Assembly (NCBI RefSeq): GCF_030866825.1
Contig: NZ_CP133020.1
Span: forward strand, 372,001 to 436,000
DNA from: Rathayibacter sp. SW19
Lineage (GTDB): Bacteria > Actinomycetota > Actinomycetes > Actinomycetales > Microbacteriaceae
DNA length: 64,000 nucleotides
Direction of reading: 5' to 3'
In this document: positions 1 to 7,751 of the stretch, piece by piece
Position numbering within the stretch: position 1 is the first letter of the stretch
How the letters are laid out: each line of letters opens with the position of its first letter
Translations under genes and position numbers: made by a program
The notes under the pieces: generated by a model
The model's input: only the letters and a program-made list of their open reading frames with translations
The model's database searches: none
Told to the model about the DNA's origin: nothing

Positions 1-77
1 CCGCCGGATCCGTCCACGATGACGGTCGCGCCGTCGCGGATCAGTGCGACGGCTTCTTCGGCATTGCAGAAACGCAT
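1..77 (-). CDS. CoA-transferase-like protein, N-terminal fragment (cut by window edge)
   Basis: Only about 25 codons are visible, reading leftwards out of the window. The start ATG is preceded by a good GGAG ribosome binding site (78-87). The visible residues MRFCNAEEAVALIRDG followed by TVIVDGSGG match the N-terminal pattern of acyl-CoA:acetate/3-oxoacid CoA-transferases (an 'aeeAv.lI.dGdtV...G.gg' beginning). That is family knowledge applied to a very short stretch, so the product is tentative. The gene is divergent from the IclR regulator that starts at 336 and shares its upstream region, so it may be the regulator's target. Confidence 0.45.
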   Translation of the reverse strand, partial: MRFCNAEEAVALIRDGATVIVDGSG

Positions 78-252
78 GTTCTCCTCGTTGCTTCTCGTGC
101 TGTCGGTGCTTCGCCAGGTGCGCGATCGTCGGCGATGCTCCTGAAATTCCCGCTGATGTCGCTGCGCACGAATGCGCGGAGCATCCGGGAACCCCGACTA
201 CTCTCGATCGTATGAGGGCCACTCAGGGACTGCAATAGCAGGTAGAAAATTG

Positions 253-269
253 TGTTAGCTATTAGCAAC
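253..269 (+). promoter_or_regulatory. Candidate IclR-type operator TGTTAGCTATTAGCAAC
   Basis: This lies in the divergent gap between the CoA-transferase-like start (77) and the IclR start (336). The stretch AAAATTGTGTTAGC (246-259) recurs identically at 18946-18959, and the 17-mer matches the reverse-strand site at 19693-19709 in 15 of 17 positions. Related sites lie at 3429 and 2547. Recurrence only next to iclR or importer genes suggests an operator; which regulator binds it is inferred. Confidence 0.55.
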
Positions 270-335
270 TCTGCGTATTAGTCTGTTCCTGTCCCGCTGA
301 ACGGGTTGGTGCGGGAGCGACGGCGAGGGAAGATC

Positions 336-1178
336 GTGGATACACCAGAGCTAGTTGATTCAACGGTTGTTCAGACGGAAACTGAAGCGACATCGGCGCC
401 ACGTATCGTGCGCTCGGTGGCCAGGGCGGCAACTCTGCTGAAAGCGATGGCGGCCAGAGGCAAGCCGATGGGGCTCAGCGATCTCGCGCGTTCCATCGAG
501 ATCAGCAAGCCTGCTACCTTCCACCTTTTGCGCACGCTCGAGCTTGAGGGCTTCGTCGTGAAGGGCCCGGACGCGACGTATCAGTTGGACTGGGGTTTGT
601 ATGAGCTCGGGAGCGCGGTCATCCGGTCGGTTGATCTGACGCGAGTGACACGCATCCATCTCGATCGACTGGCAGAGGAGACCGGCGAGGCGGTGCTGCT
701 GAGCATCCTTGACGGCGAGTCTGTGCTGTATTTGGATCGCGGTCAGTCGACTGAGTCGTTCACGATGGTCGCAAATGTGGGGCGTCGTTCACCGCTGCAC
801 ACGAACGCATCCGGCAAAGTGCTGCTCGCACATCAGGATCAGCGGTTCATTGCGACCGTGCTCGGCAAACCGCTTGAAGCGAACACGCCGGCGACAGTCT
901 GCAACCCTCGCGAACTCGAGGTACAACTTCTCGACGTGCGCCGCGACGGCTACGCCACGTGCTGGCAGGAACAGGAGCTCGGACTGTGCAGCATCGCCGT
1001 GCCGATCTTCGACTACACCGGAAAGGCATGTGCAGCGATGGCCATCGCCGGGCCGGCCGAGCGGGTGACCAAGCTCTCCGTGCCGGGTTTCGTGCAGCGC
1101 CTTCAGGATGAGGCGCACCAGATTTCGAGCAAACTCGGCGCGCTAGAGCCGGCGTTGAGCACCCGCTCCGCCGGCTGA
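336..1178 (+). CDS. IclR-family transcriptional regulator
   Basis: A protein of about 280 residues with the usual IclR layout: an N-terminal winged helix-turn-helix (motif LSDLARSIEISKPATFHLLR, roughly residues 45-75) and a C-terminal ligand-binding domain ending around residue 270. The reading frame is open further upstream, but GTG at 336 has GAGGGA five bases before it and is the better start. It is divergent from a CoA-transferase-like gene. The core motifs DWGLYELGSAVIR and NVGRRSPLHTNASGKVLL are nearly shared with the proteins at 2623, 6963 and 19787, so the four are recent paralogs. It probably responds to a sugar acid or a small catabolite; the ligand is unknown. Confidence 0.9.
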   Translation: MDTPELVDSTVVQTETEATSAPRIVRSVARAATLLKAMAARGKPMGLSDLARSIEISKPATFHLLRTLELEGFVVKGPDATYQLDWGLYELGSAVIRSVDLTRVTRIHLDRLAEETGEAVLLSILDGESVLYLDRGQSTESFTMVANVGRRSPLHTNASGKVLLAHQDQRFIATVLGKPLEANTPATVCNPRELEVQLLDVRRDGYATCWQEQELGLCSIAVPIFDYTGKACAAMAIAGPAERVTKLSVPGFVQRLQDEAHQISSKLGALEPALSTRSAG

Positions 1179-1182
1179 CCTC

Positions 1183-1299
1183 GGCCGCAGCATTGCTGTT
1201 CGAGGAGGCCGCCCGCGGCCGCAGCATTGGTGGTCGAGGAGGCCGCCCGCGGCCGCAGCATTGGTGGTCGAGGAGGCCGCCCGCGGCCGTCTCGAGACC
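1183..1299 (+). repeat. Three tandem 34-bp repeats in the gap between iclR and GH88
   Basis: Units at 1183-1216, 1217-1250 and 1251-1284 are near-identical (the first differs at a few bases), followed by GGCCGTCTCGAGACC. Each unit contains TGGTCGAGGAGG and the palindrome GCGGCCGC or its GCCCGCGGCC neighbour. The TGGTCGAG and CGAGACC ends relate it to the REP-like family found at 29.2, 35.7, 42.7 and 44.1 kb. It sits between converging genes and may fold into a terminator-like structure. Confidence 0.75.
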
Positions 1300-1315
1300 C
1301 CGCACTCCGTCCGCG

Positions 1316-2446
1316 CTACTCAGCCGTGGGGATGCGCGAGAGCCGGTCCAACGCCTCGACGAAGTAGTAGTCGCCCCACATCACGCTCTCATCGACACCG
1401 ATACCCTCGCCGCGGTGGTACAGCGAATGCCGCAGGATGCCCTCCCAGCCGTCCTCATCGGTGCCGAGGAATTCGGGGCTGCTCAGCCGCGCGACAATAC
1501 CACGGGCATACTCGCGATACGTCGCGCCCGCTCCGGCGTCGCCGAGCAGCTCGGCCAGCTGCAGCATCGCGGATGCCGTGATGCTGGCCCCCGACGCCTC
1601 GTACCGAAATTCCGGGTGGGGATCGCTCCAGTCATTGGGCCCAACGAAATCAGCGCCGACTTGGGCGATGTACAGGTCAGCGCAGCGGCGGGCGCTGTCA
1701 AGAAAACGTTCGTCATGGGTCCACTGGTATGCGGTGCCGAACCCGTAGATCGCCCAAGCGTGCCCGCGCACCCAGGAGGAATCTGAGCGATAGCCCTGGT
1801 GTGTTGCTGCTCGTAGAAACTCGCCGGAATCCGGGTCAAACCATCCTTCATGCACCGTGCTGGCGTCACCGCGCACGAGGAAACGGCGCGAGGTCAGTGC
1901 ATGCGCGGTCGCAATGTCGGCAAGAGCGGGATCGCCGCTGAGTTCCGCGGCTTGGTAGATGATCCCGATGTTCATCATCACATCGATGAACGTGCTGCCC
2001 GGGCTGACCCAGGTGCGCAGATACCGGCCGGCACGGTTGAAACGTCTGGCCATGGTGCGGCCGGCCTGGATCAGCACGTCGCGCGTCTCATCGTTCGGGT
2101 GGGCGGCGTGCCAACGGCCCCAACTCGGTGTGAACAGAAAGCCGATGTCGTGCGTGCTGGTGTCCAGCTTGCGGGGTTCGACGATACGGCTATACCTCTC
2201 GGCTTGCTCGCGCCATTCGGGCTTTCCCGTCTGTTCCGCGAAGATCCACATCATTCCCGCAAGAAATCCACCAGTCCAGATCGGTGCCCACGAGTCTCCG
2301 TCGAATTGCCAGCGTCCGTTGGACGTGTAGACCGGCACTTGCCCCGGATGCTGCCTGACCAGGTTCCACACGCGGTGCTCGGCGATCGACAGAGCGCGCT
2401 CCGCATCCACGTCGCCCGTGTTGCCCGAATGGGTCTCAAGTGTCAT
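1316..2446 (-). CDS. GH88 unsaturated glucuronyl hydrolase
   Basis: About 376 residues, cytoplasmic (no signal peptide). GH88 enzymes hydrate and open the 4,5-unsaturated uronic acid left at the non-reducing end of oligosaccharides by polysaccharide lyases. The family hallmarks are present: the THDIGFLF motif with Asp near residue 100, FIDVMMNI with Asp near 155 (equivalent to the two essential Asp residues of the Bacillus enzyme), ATHQGYRSDSSWVRGHAWAIYG, and a C-terminal helical toroid. The frame is open to 2641, but ATG at 2446 has an upstream AAGG and gives the normal family length. It is divergent from the IclR at 2623, with an operator-like site (2547-2569) between them. Confidence 0.88.
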   Translation of the reverse strand: MTLETHSGNTGDVDAERALSIAEHRVWNLVRQHPGQVPVYTSNGRWQFDGDSWAPIWTGGFLAGMMWIFAEQTGKPEWREQAERYSRIVEPRKLDTSTHDIGFLFTPSWGRWHAAHPNDETRDVLIQAGRTMARRFNRAGRYLRTWVSPGSTFIDVMMNIGIIYQAAELSGDPALADIATAHALTSRRFLVRGDASTVHEGWFDPDSGEFLRAATHQGYRSDSSWVRGHAWAIYGFGTAYQWTHDERFLDSARRCADLYIAQVGADFVGPNDWSDPHPEFRYEASGASITASAMLQLAELLGDAGAGATYREYARGIVARLSSPEFLGTDEDGWEGILRHSLYHRGEGIGVDESVMWGDYYFVEALDRLSRIPTAE

Positions 2447-2546
2447 GTGGGGTGCGCCTTCGGTGGTTGTGGGGCACGCGACGATTCCGGTGCCATCACC
2501 TTCGAAAGGTAGTCCGCCCTGTTCACAACGATCAATAGCTCCTCGC

Positions 2547-2569
2547 AAATAGTATTCGTTCACTGCTAA
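2547..2569 (-). promoter_or_regulatory. Candidate IclR-type operator between GH88 and iclR
   Basis: Read on the minus strand this 23-bp stretch begins TTAGC and ends CGAATACTATTT. The site at 3431-3453 has the same two ends at the same spacing, differing only in the six bases between them. It lies between the divergent GH88 (start 2446) and IclR (start 2623) genes, where one regulator could control both. Confidence 0.5.
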
Positions 2570-2622
2570 TATCATTAACTGAAGCTGCGTTTCCAGCCCA
2601 ACGGTGGACAAGGAGAATGGCG

Positions 2623-3441
2623 ATGTCAATTGCGCCTGCAATCAGTGCTGCACCTGCTGCCAAGGAACCGCGCGTGGTTCGCTCTCTGGTTCACGCATCG
2701 GGGCTGCTGAAGGCGCTCCACAAGAGTGGTCGTCCCACGTCGTTGAGTGACCTGGCGCGAAAGATCCAGCTCAGCAAGCCCGCGACCTACGTGCTATTGC
2801 AGACGCTGGAAGCGGAAGGCCTGATCGTCAAGGACGAGGCAGCTCGTTACACACTCGGTTGGGGGCTCTACGAGTTGGGCAGCGCGGTCATCCGTCCTGT
2901 CGATTTCGCTCGCGCTGCGCGCATGCAGTTGGACCACCTTGCTCAACGTACCGGCGAGATTGTGCTGCTCGGCATTCTCGACCGCGGGTCCGTTCTGTAC
3001 CTCGATCGCGGCGAGGTCGACGACAACTTCGCGATGATCGCCAATGTTGGCCGGCGTTCACCGCTGCACACGACTGCGTCAGGCAAAGTCTTGCTCGCGT
3101 ACCAGGACGCCGCGTATGTCAACGCTCATGTGCGACGCCCGTTGCGGCAGGCCACCTCGCAGACCATCACAGATCCGGCCGCTCTCGTGAACGCGCTGCA
3201 TCGAGTGCGTGCACGCGGCTACGCACTGTGCCGTCAAGAGCAAGAAATTGGCCTGTCGAGCATCGCAGTACCGGTCTTTGGCCCGGCCGGCGGAGTCCAG
3301 GCTGCGTTGGCGATCGCTACGCCGGCGAGCAAGTTCACTTTCGATGCCCTTCCGCGCCTCTTGGATGAGCTGCAGAAGACATCCGTTCTGATCGCTGCCG
3401 TGCCCGCCGTTGCCCCGGTAACACCCCTTGTTAGCGATTAG
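2623..3441 (+). CDS. IclR-family transcriptional regulator
   Basis: A 272-residue IclR protein with winged helix (LSDLARKIQLSKPATYVLLQ) and the effector domain (NVGRRSPLHTTASGKVLL, EIGLSSIAVPV). Two ATGs compete. The one at 2617 touches the AAGGAG ribosome site, so the ATG at 2623, seven bases from that site, is chosen. It is divergent from GH88 and directly upstream of the XylF/G/H-type importer, so it is the likely local regulator of both. A candidate operator overlaps its stop codon (3429-3453). The ligand is not known. Confidence 0.9.
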   Translation: MSIAPAISAAPAAKEPRVVRSLVHASGLLKALHKSGRPTSLSDLARKIQLSKPATYVLLQTLEAEGLIVKDEAARYTLGWGLYELGSAVIRPVDFARAARMQLDHLAQRTGEIVLLGILDRGSVLYLDRGEVDDNFAMIANVGRRSPLHTTASGKVLLAYQDAAYVNAHVRRPLRQATSQTITDPAALVNALHRVRARGYALCRQEQEIGLSSIAVPVFGPAGGVQAALAIATPASKFTFDALPRLLDELQKTSVLIAAVPAVAPVTPLVSD

Positions 3442-3453
3442 CGAATACTATTT
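3429..3453 (+). promoter_or_regulatory. Candidate IclR-type operator upstream of the xylose-type importer
   Basis: TGTTAGCGATTAGCGAA begins inside the last codons of the IclR gene and runs into AATACTATTT. Its first half matches the sites at 253, 18953 and 19693 (reverse); its second half matches the site at 2547. It lies about 160 bases upstream of the sugar-binding protein start. Confidence 0.55.
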
Positions 3454-3613
3454 TCACCTTGCTATTGATTGGCAAGGCGACTGCGGGATACCGTTCGATC
3501 AACTGAGAGGTGCGTGACGCGGTTGTCACCTGTCCGCAGCGGATAGCCACGGGCCAGGACCTCTGATGCAGATTCCCTGCTGAATGCACAGCTGAATACA
3601 CGGAGGTTTTGTC

Positions 3614-4702
3614 ATGAGAATGCGAAGCATGAAAGCGATTGGCCTGGCGGCCGCGCTGCTCACTGTGGCGGGAGTGATGACAGCATGTTCTGCCACTGAC
3701 CCGTCCAGTGGGAGTAGCTCGAACGGTGCAGCCGCTGCACAGGGGTTCAAGATCGGCCTCTTGCTACCTGACGAGACGTCGACTCGCTACGAGACCCAGG
3801 ACAAGCCAGACTTCGTGGCCGCCGTCAAAGCGGAATGCCCCACCTGCGAAGTGTTGTACGCCAACGCCAATCAGGATGCGTCGAAGCAGCAGCAACAAGC
3901 CCAGTCGATGTTGACCCAGGGTGTTAAGGCATTGGTCGTCGACCCATGGGACGGCGTTGCCGCCGCCAGCATTGTCAATTCCGCAGCGGCGCAGAACGTT
4001 CCGGTCATCGCCTACGACCGCATCATCCAGAGCCCGAAGCTTTCATTCGTGATCTCGAACAACTACGTCAAGGTCGGCGAGTTGCAGGGACAGGCCCTCG
4101 TGGAGAAGCTGCAGAAGGACAACGTTCCGGCAGGCAGCGGCATCGTCATGATCAACGGCGCCTCGACCGACAACAACGCAGTCAACATCCAAAAGGGCGC
4201 GTTGAGCAAGATCGAACCCGCGGGCTACAAGGTGCTCAGTCACGTCGAGACCTGGGATCCGCCAACCGCCCAGCAATTCGCCGGTTCGCAGATCGCCAAG
4301 TTCGGCACTCAAATCAAGGCGATCTACACCGCGAACGACGGCAATGCCCAGGCTGCAATCTCCGCCATGAAGGCGGCCGGTATGGCGCTGGTGCCGACGA
4401 CGGGGCTTGACGCGACACTCGCCGGCATCCAGTCGATTCTCGCCGGTCAGCAGTACATGACCGTATACAACTCGTTCAAAGGCGAGGCGACGCAGGCGGC
4501 CAAGGTTGCAGTCGCGCTGGCGCAGGGTCACAAGGTGAGTTCCACAGACAAGGTCAACGGGATCCCTGCCTTCCTGCAACAACCGCAGGCTGTGACGATC
4601 GACACCATTCAGTCGACAGTTGTCAAAGACGGTGTCTACAAGGTGAGCGACATCTGCACCGCACAGTTCGCGGCTGCGTGCACGGCAAACGGAATCCAGT
4701 AA
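3614..4702 (+). CDS. Sugar ABC transporter substrate-binding lipoprotein, XylF/ChvE type
   Basis: 362 residues. GGAGG lies seven bases before the ATG. A lipoprotein signal ends in the lipobox VMTAC with Cys at position 25, so the protein is membrane-anchored on the outer face. The rest is a type 1 periplasmic-binding fold. The stretch AYDRIIQSPKLSFVISNN followed by VGELQGQALVE closely follows the E. coli XylF pattern (YDR, then VGELQA), pointing to D-xylose or a related aldose. It is the first gene of an SBP-ATPase-permease operon. A decayed copy of its C-terminal half lies at 18968-19162. Substrate assignment is by family only. Confidence 0.88.
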   Translation: MRMRSMKAIGLAAALLTVAGVMTACSATDPSSGSSSNGAAAAQGFKIGLLLPDETSTRYETQDKPDFVAAVKAECPTCEVLYANANQDASKQQQQAQSMLTQGVKALVVDPWDGVAAASIVNSAAAQNVPVIAYDRIIQSPKLSFVISNNYVKVGELQGQALVEKLQKDNVPAGSGIVMINGASTDNNAVNIQKGALSKIEPAGYKVLSHVETWDPPTAQQFAGSQIAKFGTQIKAIYTANDGNAQAAISAMKAAGMALVPTTGLDATLAGIQSILAGQQYMTVYNSFKGEATQAAKVAVALAQGHKVSSTDKVNGIPAFLQQPQAVTIDTIQSTVVKDGVYKVSDICTAQFAAACTANGIQ

Positions 4703-4716
4703 CGACAGATTCGCAG

Positions 4717-4746
4717 TTGTGCCCTGGCTTTCCGGCCAGGGCACAA
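4717..4746 (+). terminator. Intercistronic hairpin between binding protein and ATPase genes
   Basis: A perfect 12-bp inverted repeat, TTGTGCCCTGGC and its complement, around a six-base loop. It begins 15 bases after the binding-protein stop. There is no T-run, so it is more likely an attenuator or mRNA-stabilising stem that lets the binding protein be made in excess over the ATPase and permease, as is common in ABC operons. Confidence 0.6.
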
Positions 4747-4802
4747 TCGCTCGGATGGTCCCAGCGGCCGCGACACACGTCGCGGCCATTCGAAGGAGAA
4801 TT

Positions 4803-5615
4803 GTGACCGACAAGACCTCCACGCCCGGCGGCGAGCGGGTTCCGCTGCTTTCACTTCGCGGAATCAGCAAGGCCTTCGGAGCTGTAAACGCGCTCACTGC
4901 CGTCGAGTTCGATGTCTACGCAGGGGAGATCGTTGCGCTCGTCGGCGACAACGGCGCGGGAAAGTCAACCCTTGTCAAGATCCTCGCGGGTGCGCATCCT
5001 GCCGACACTGGTTCGATCCTGTGGAAAGGCGAGCCGGTCACGATATCCAGCCCCATCGAGGCGCAGCAACTCGGCATCGCCACGGTGTATCAGGACCTGG
5101 CGCTGTGCGACAACCTCGACGTCGTGCAGAACTTGTTTCTCGGACGCGAAAGCGGGTCCGCATTCGCCATGAACGAGGTTGACATGGAGAAACGATCCTG
5201 GGGGCTGCTGCAGCAACTCTCGGCCAAGATCCCATCTGTGCGGGTTCCAGTTGCCAGCCTTTCCGGCGGTCAGCGTCAAACCGTGGCGATCGCACGTTCA
5301 CTTGTCGGCGAGCCGTCGGTCGTGATCCTCGACGAGCCGACGGCAGCTCTCGGCGTCGCGCAGACGGCCGAGGTGCTCAACCTGGTCGAACGGCTGCGCG
5401 AACGCGGGCTCGGCGTCATCCTGATCAGCCACAACATGGCCAACGTGCAGAACGTCTCCGATCGCATCGTCGTGTTGCGGCTCGGCATGAACAGCGGGTC
5501 ATTCGTGACGCGTGAAGTCACCTATGAAGACATCATCACGGCGATCACAGGCGCAGCCGAGAATGCCGTCACGGAACGGGCCGCTGCGCACGACGAGAAG
5601 GAGCAGGCGAAGTGA
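4803..5615 (+). CDS. Sugar ABC transporter ATP-binding protein, single-domain (XylG/FrcA-like)
   Basis: 270 residues with one ABC cassette: Walker A GDNGAGKST (about 48-56), signature LSGGQRQ (about 153-159), Walker B VVILDEPT (about 173-180) and an H-loop (ISHN). Many sugar ATPases of this transporter class carry two fused cassettes; this one has one, as in FrcA and actinobacterial XylG proteins. GTG at 4803 follows AAGGAG by four bases; the frame is open further upstream but that start is unsupported. It couples ATP hydrolysis to import with the proteins at 3614 and 5612. A frameshifted, truncated copy lies at 19296-19707. Confidence 0.9.
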   Translation: MTDKTSTPGGERVPLLSLRGISKAFGAVNALTAVEFDVYAGEIVALVGDNGAGKSTLVKILAGAHPADTGSILWKGEPVTISSPIEAQQLGIATVYQDLALCDNLDVVQNLFLGRESGSAFAMNEVDMEKRSWGLLQQLSAKIPSVRVPVASLSGGQRQTVAIARSLVGEPSVVILDEPTAALGVAQTAEVLNLVERLRERGLGVILISHNMANVQNVSDRIVVLRLGMNSGSFVTREVTYEDIITAITGAAENAVTERAAAHDEKEQAK

Positions 5616-6844
5616 GTGTCCGTCCCCTAGACCGCCAAGACGAGCGGATCGAATTCCGGTCGGGCCTGGTCGGCGAGGCCCAGTCGCTGTGGAACCGAAT
5701 CCGCAATGGCGATATCGGGTCGTTGCCGGTCGTCGTCGGCCTCATCCTCATCGCTGCGGTGTTCCAGACTCTGAATCCGCTGTTCCTCTCGAGCATCAAC
5801 CTCGTCAACCTGATGCTGGATTCGGCAGCGATCGGAACCATCGCCGTCGGCGTTGTACTCGTGCTGCTCCTCGCTCAGATCGACCTGTCGATCGGCTCGG
5901 TCAGCGGCTTCGCGGCTGCGATCCTCGCCGTCACGTTCGTGCAACTGCACTGGCCGCTGGCGTTGACGCTGCTCGTTCCGATCGTGGCGGGTGCGATTCT
6001 CGGGATGGTTTACGGATTGCTGTTCCTGCACTTCGGCGTGCCGAGCTTCGTGTCGACTCTGGGTGGCCTCCTCGCCGTGCTCGGATTCCAGCTCTATCTA
6101 CTTGGCACCAACGGATCGATCAATCTGCCCTTCGACTCGTTCATCGTGGAGTTCGCGCAGACGATGTTCCTGCCGGCGATCATCTCCTATGCGCTCGTCG
6201 TGATCATCGCCGTGCTCTACGTCGTGCTCGCACTCGGGTCATCGCGCAAGCGCGCTGCCGGCAATCTGTCCGCGCCCTCGGCGGCGGGCATTTACGTTCG
6301 CGGCGTCGTGATCCTGGTCGTGCTTGCCGGCATCGTCTGGTATTTGAACCTTTCCCGTGGCGTAGCCGTGATGTTCATCTTCTTCATCGCGATCATCGGT
6401 GTGACCGCCTACGCGCTTAAGCGCACGCGTTGGGGGCGCGCGATGTATGCCATCGGTGGCAACGTCGAGGCAGCGCGACGGGCGGGCATCAGGGTGAACG
6501 CGGTCTATATGTCGGCCTTCGTCCTCTCCTCAGCGCTTGCAGCGATCGGCGGCCTACTCGCAGCCGGTCGCCTCGCCTCTGCCACGTTGAGCAGCGGCAC
6601 CGGGGAAGTCAATCTGGACGCGATCGCCGCCGCAGTCATCGGTGGCACCAGTCTGTTCGGTGGTCGTGGCAGCGCCCAGTCGGCACTGTTGGGCATCTTG
6701 GTGATCGAAGCCATTGCCAGCGGGCTCAACCTGCTGAATTTGGACTCGTCGATTCGCTTCATGATCACCGGTGGAGTGCTCGTAGTCGCCGTCATCGTCG
6801 ATTCACTGTCACGGCGTTCGCGGGCGGCACACGGGACCGCGTAG
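5612..6844 (+). CDS. Sugar ABC transporter permease, XylH type
   Basis: 410 residues, hydrophobic with about ten membrane segments, of the BPD_transp_2 (ribose/xylose permease) family. Recognisable stretches are LAQIDLSIGSVSGFAAA near the N-terminal third, YAIGGNVEAARRAGIRV in the cytoplasmic loop, and AAVIGGTSLFGGRGS. The GTG start overlaps the ATPase stop (GTGA), so the two are translationally coupled. It forms the membrane channel of the xylose-type importer. A strong hairpin follows 34 bases after the stop. Confidence 0.9.
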   Translation: MSVRPLDRQDERIEFRSGLVGEAQSLWNRIRNGDIGSLPVVVGLILIAAVFQTLNPLFLSSINLVNLMLDSAAIGTIAVGVVLVLLLAQIDLSIGSVSGFAAAILAVTFVQLHWPLALTLLVPIVAGAILGMVYGLLFLHFGVPSFVSTLGGLLAVLGFQLYLLGTNGSINLPFDSFIVEFAQTMFLPAIISYALVVIIAVLYVVLALGSSRKRAAGNLSAPSAAGIYVRGVVILVVLAGIVWYLNLSRGVAVMFIFFIAIIGVTAYALKRTRWGRAMYAIGGNVEAARRAGIRVNAVYMSAFVLSSALAAIGGLLAAGRLASATLSSGTGEVNLDAIAAAVIGGTSLFGGRGSAQSALLGILVIEAIASGLNLLNLDSSIRFMITGGVLVVAVIVDSLSRRSRAAHGTA

Positions 6845-6877
6845 GTCTTGCCAGCCGACGCGCGCTGCGCCAACTTG

Positions 6878-6912
6878 TGCGGCATGCGCCACGTGAAGTG
6901 GCGCATGCCGCA
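6878..6912 (+). terminator. Perfect 15-bp stem hairpin after the importer operon
   Basis: TGCGGCATGCGCCAC and its exact complement around the five-base loop GTGAA. It lies shortly after the permease stop. No T-run follows, so it may act as a Rho-dependent or stem-only terminator, or as an mRNA 3' end protector. The next gene starts 50 bases further on. Confidence 0.65.
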
Positions 6913-6949
6913 GCAACCGGCGCAGCCGCCACGGCCGGGCCAAGGGCAG

Positions 6950-6980
6950 GTAGTGTGTCCGCATGAGATTCGCGGACAAA
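6950..6980 (+). repeat. 31-bp direct repeat, copy A (5' end of a truncated IclR gene)
   Basis: This 31-base stretch, which includes the ATG and first six codons of the gene at 6963, is identical to 25958-25988 at the start of the SDR gene. The two copies are 19.0 kb apart in the same orientation. Inside it TGTCCGC and GCGGACA form a 7-bp inverted repeat around the start codon. See the findings for the recombination model. Confidence 0.9.
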
Positions 6981-7712
6981 AAGGCGGGTCGACCGACGAC
7001 GCTCAGCGAACTTGCACGAAAGGTCAGGTTGAGCAAACCCGCGACCTATGTACTGCTGAAGACCCTAGAGGGCGCCGGATTGGTTGCACGGGACGCGACG
7101 GCCCGCTATGGGCTCAGTTGGGGGCTGTACGAACTCGGCAGTGCGGTAATCCGCCCCCTGGACCTCGCGCGCGCCGCACGCATGCGCCTGGACCACCTGG
7201 CCGAGCGCACGGGTGAGATCCTGCTCCTGGGCATCCTCCACCACGGAACGGTCCTGTATTTGGATCGCGGTCAGCGAGACGACGCGTTTGCAATGGTCGC
7301 GAACGTCGGCAGGCGCTCTCCATTGCACACGACGGCGTCGGGCAAGGTGCTGCTCGCGCACCAGGATTCCGCATATATTGACGCCTACGTGGGCGGACCT
7401 CTTGTGCAGGCGACATCTGTGACCATCACGGATGCGGCGGTGCTCGCATCAGAACTGGAGCTCGTGCGTAAGCGCGGTTATGCTACCTGCAGCCAGGAAC
7501 AGGAGATTGGTCTGTCCAGCCTCGCCGTTCCAGTGGGGAGCGCGTGCGGAGCAGTGCAGGCGTCACTGGCGATCGCCGCCCCGACCAGCCGCTTCACCGG
7601 ACAAGTGTTGCCCGGGCTGCTCGCTGAGCTCACGAACACAGCTGCGGCAATCACCCGAAGCCTGACAGCGGAAGCGCAAGTAGAGCCGAGCAGAGCCGAA
7701 CTGAGCAGATAG
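6963..7712 (+). CDS. IclR-family regulator with replaced, truncated N-terminus
   Basis: 249 residues. From GRPTTLSELARKVRLSKPATYVLLK onward it is a normal IclR protein, close to the paralog at 2623 (WGLYELGSAVIRPLDLARAARMRLDHLAERTGEI). It lacks the roughly 35 N-terminal residues that include the first helix of the winged helix domain. Its first six residues, MRFADK, and the 5' flank are identical to the beginning of the SDR gene at 25971. The gene therefore looks like a recombination product. The recognition helix survives, but DNA binding may be impaired; it could still form mixed dimers with its paralogs. Whether it is expressed is unknown. Confidence 0.8.
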   Translation: MRFADKKAGRPTTLSELARKVRLSKPATYVLLKTLEGAGLVARDATARYGLSWGLYELGSAVIRPLDLARAARMRLDHLAERTGEILLLGILHHGTVLYLDRGQRDDAFAMVANVGRRSPLHTTASGKVLLAHQDSAYIDAYVGGPLVQATSVTITDAAVLASELELVRKRGYATCSQEQEIGLSSLAVPVGSACGAVQASLAIAAPTSRFTGQVLPGLLAELTNTAAAITRSLTAEAQVEPSRAELSR

Positions 7713-7751
7713 GCGTCTTGAGTCGCAAGCGATCGATATTACCGCGAGCGA

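Noticed and set aside
1193..1786. 197-codon plus-strand frame over the GH88 3' end
   Set aside because: It starts inside the 34-bp repeat and is antisense to GH88; no family features.
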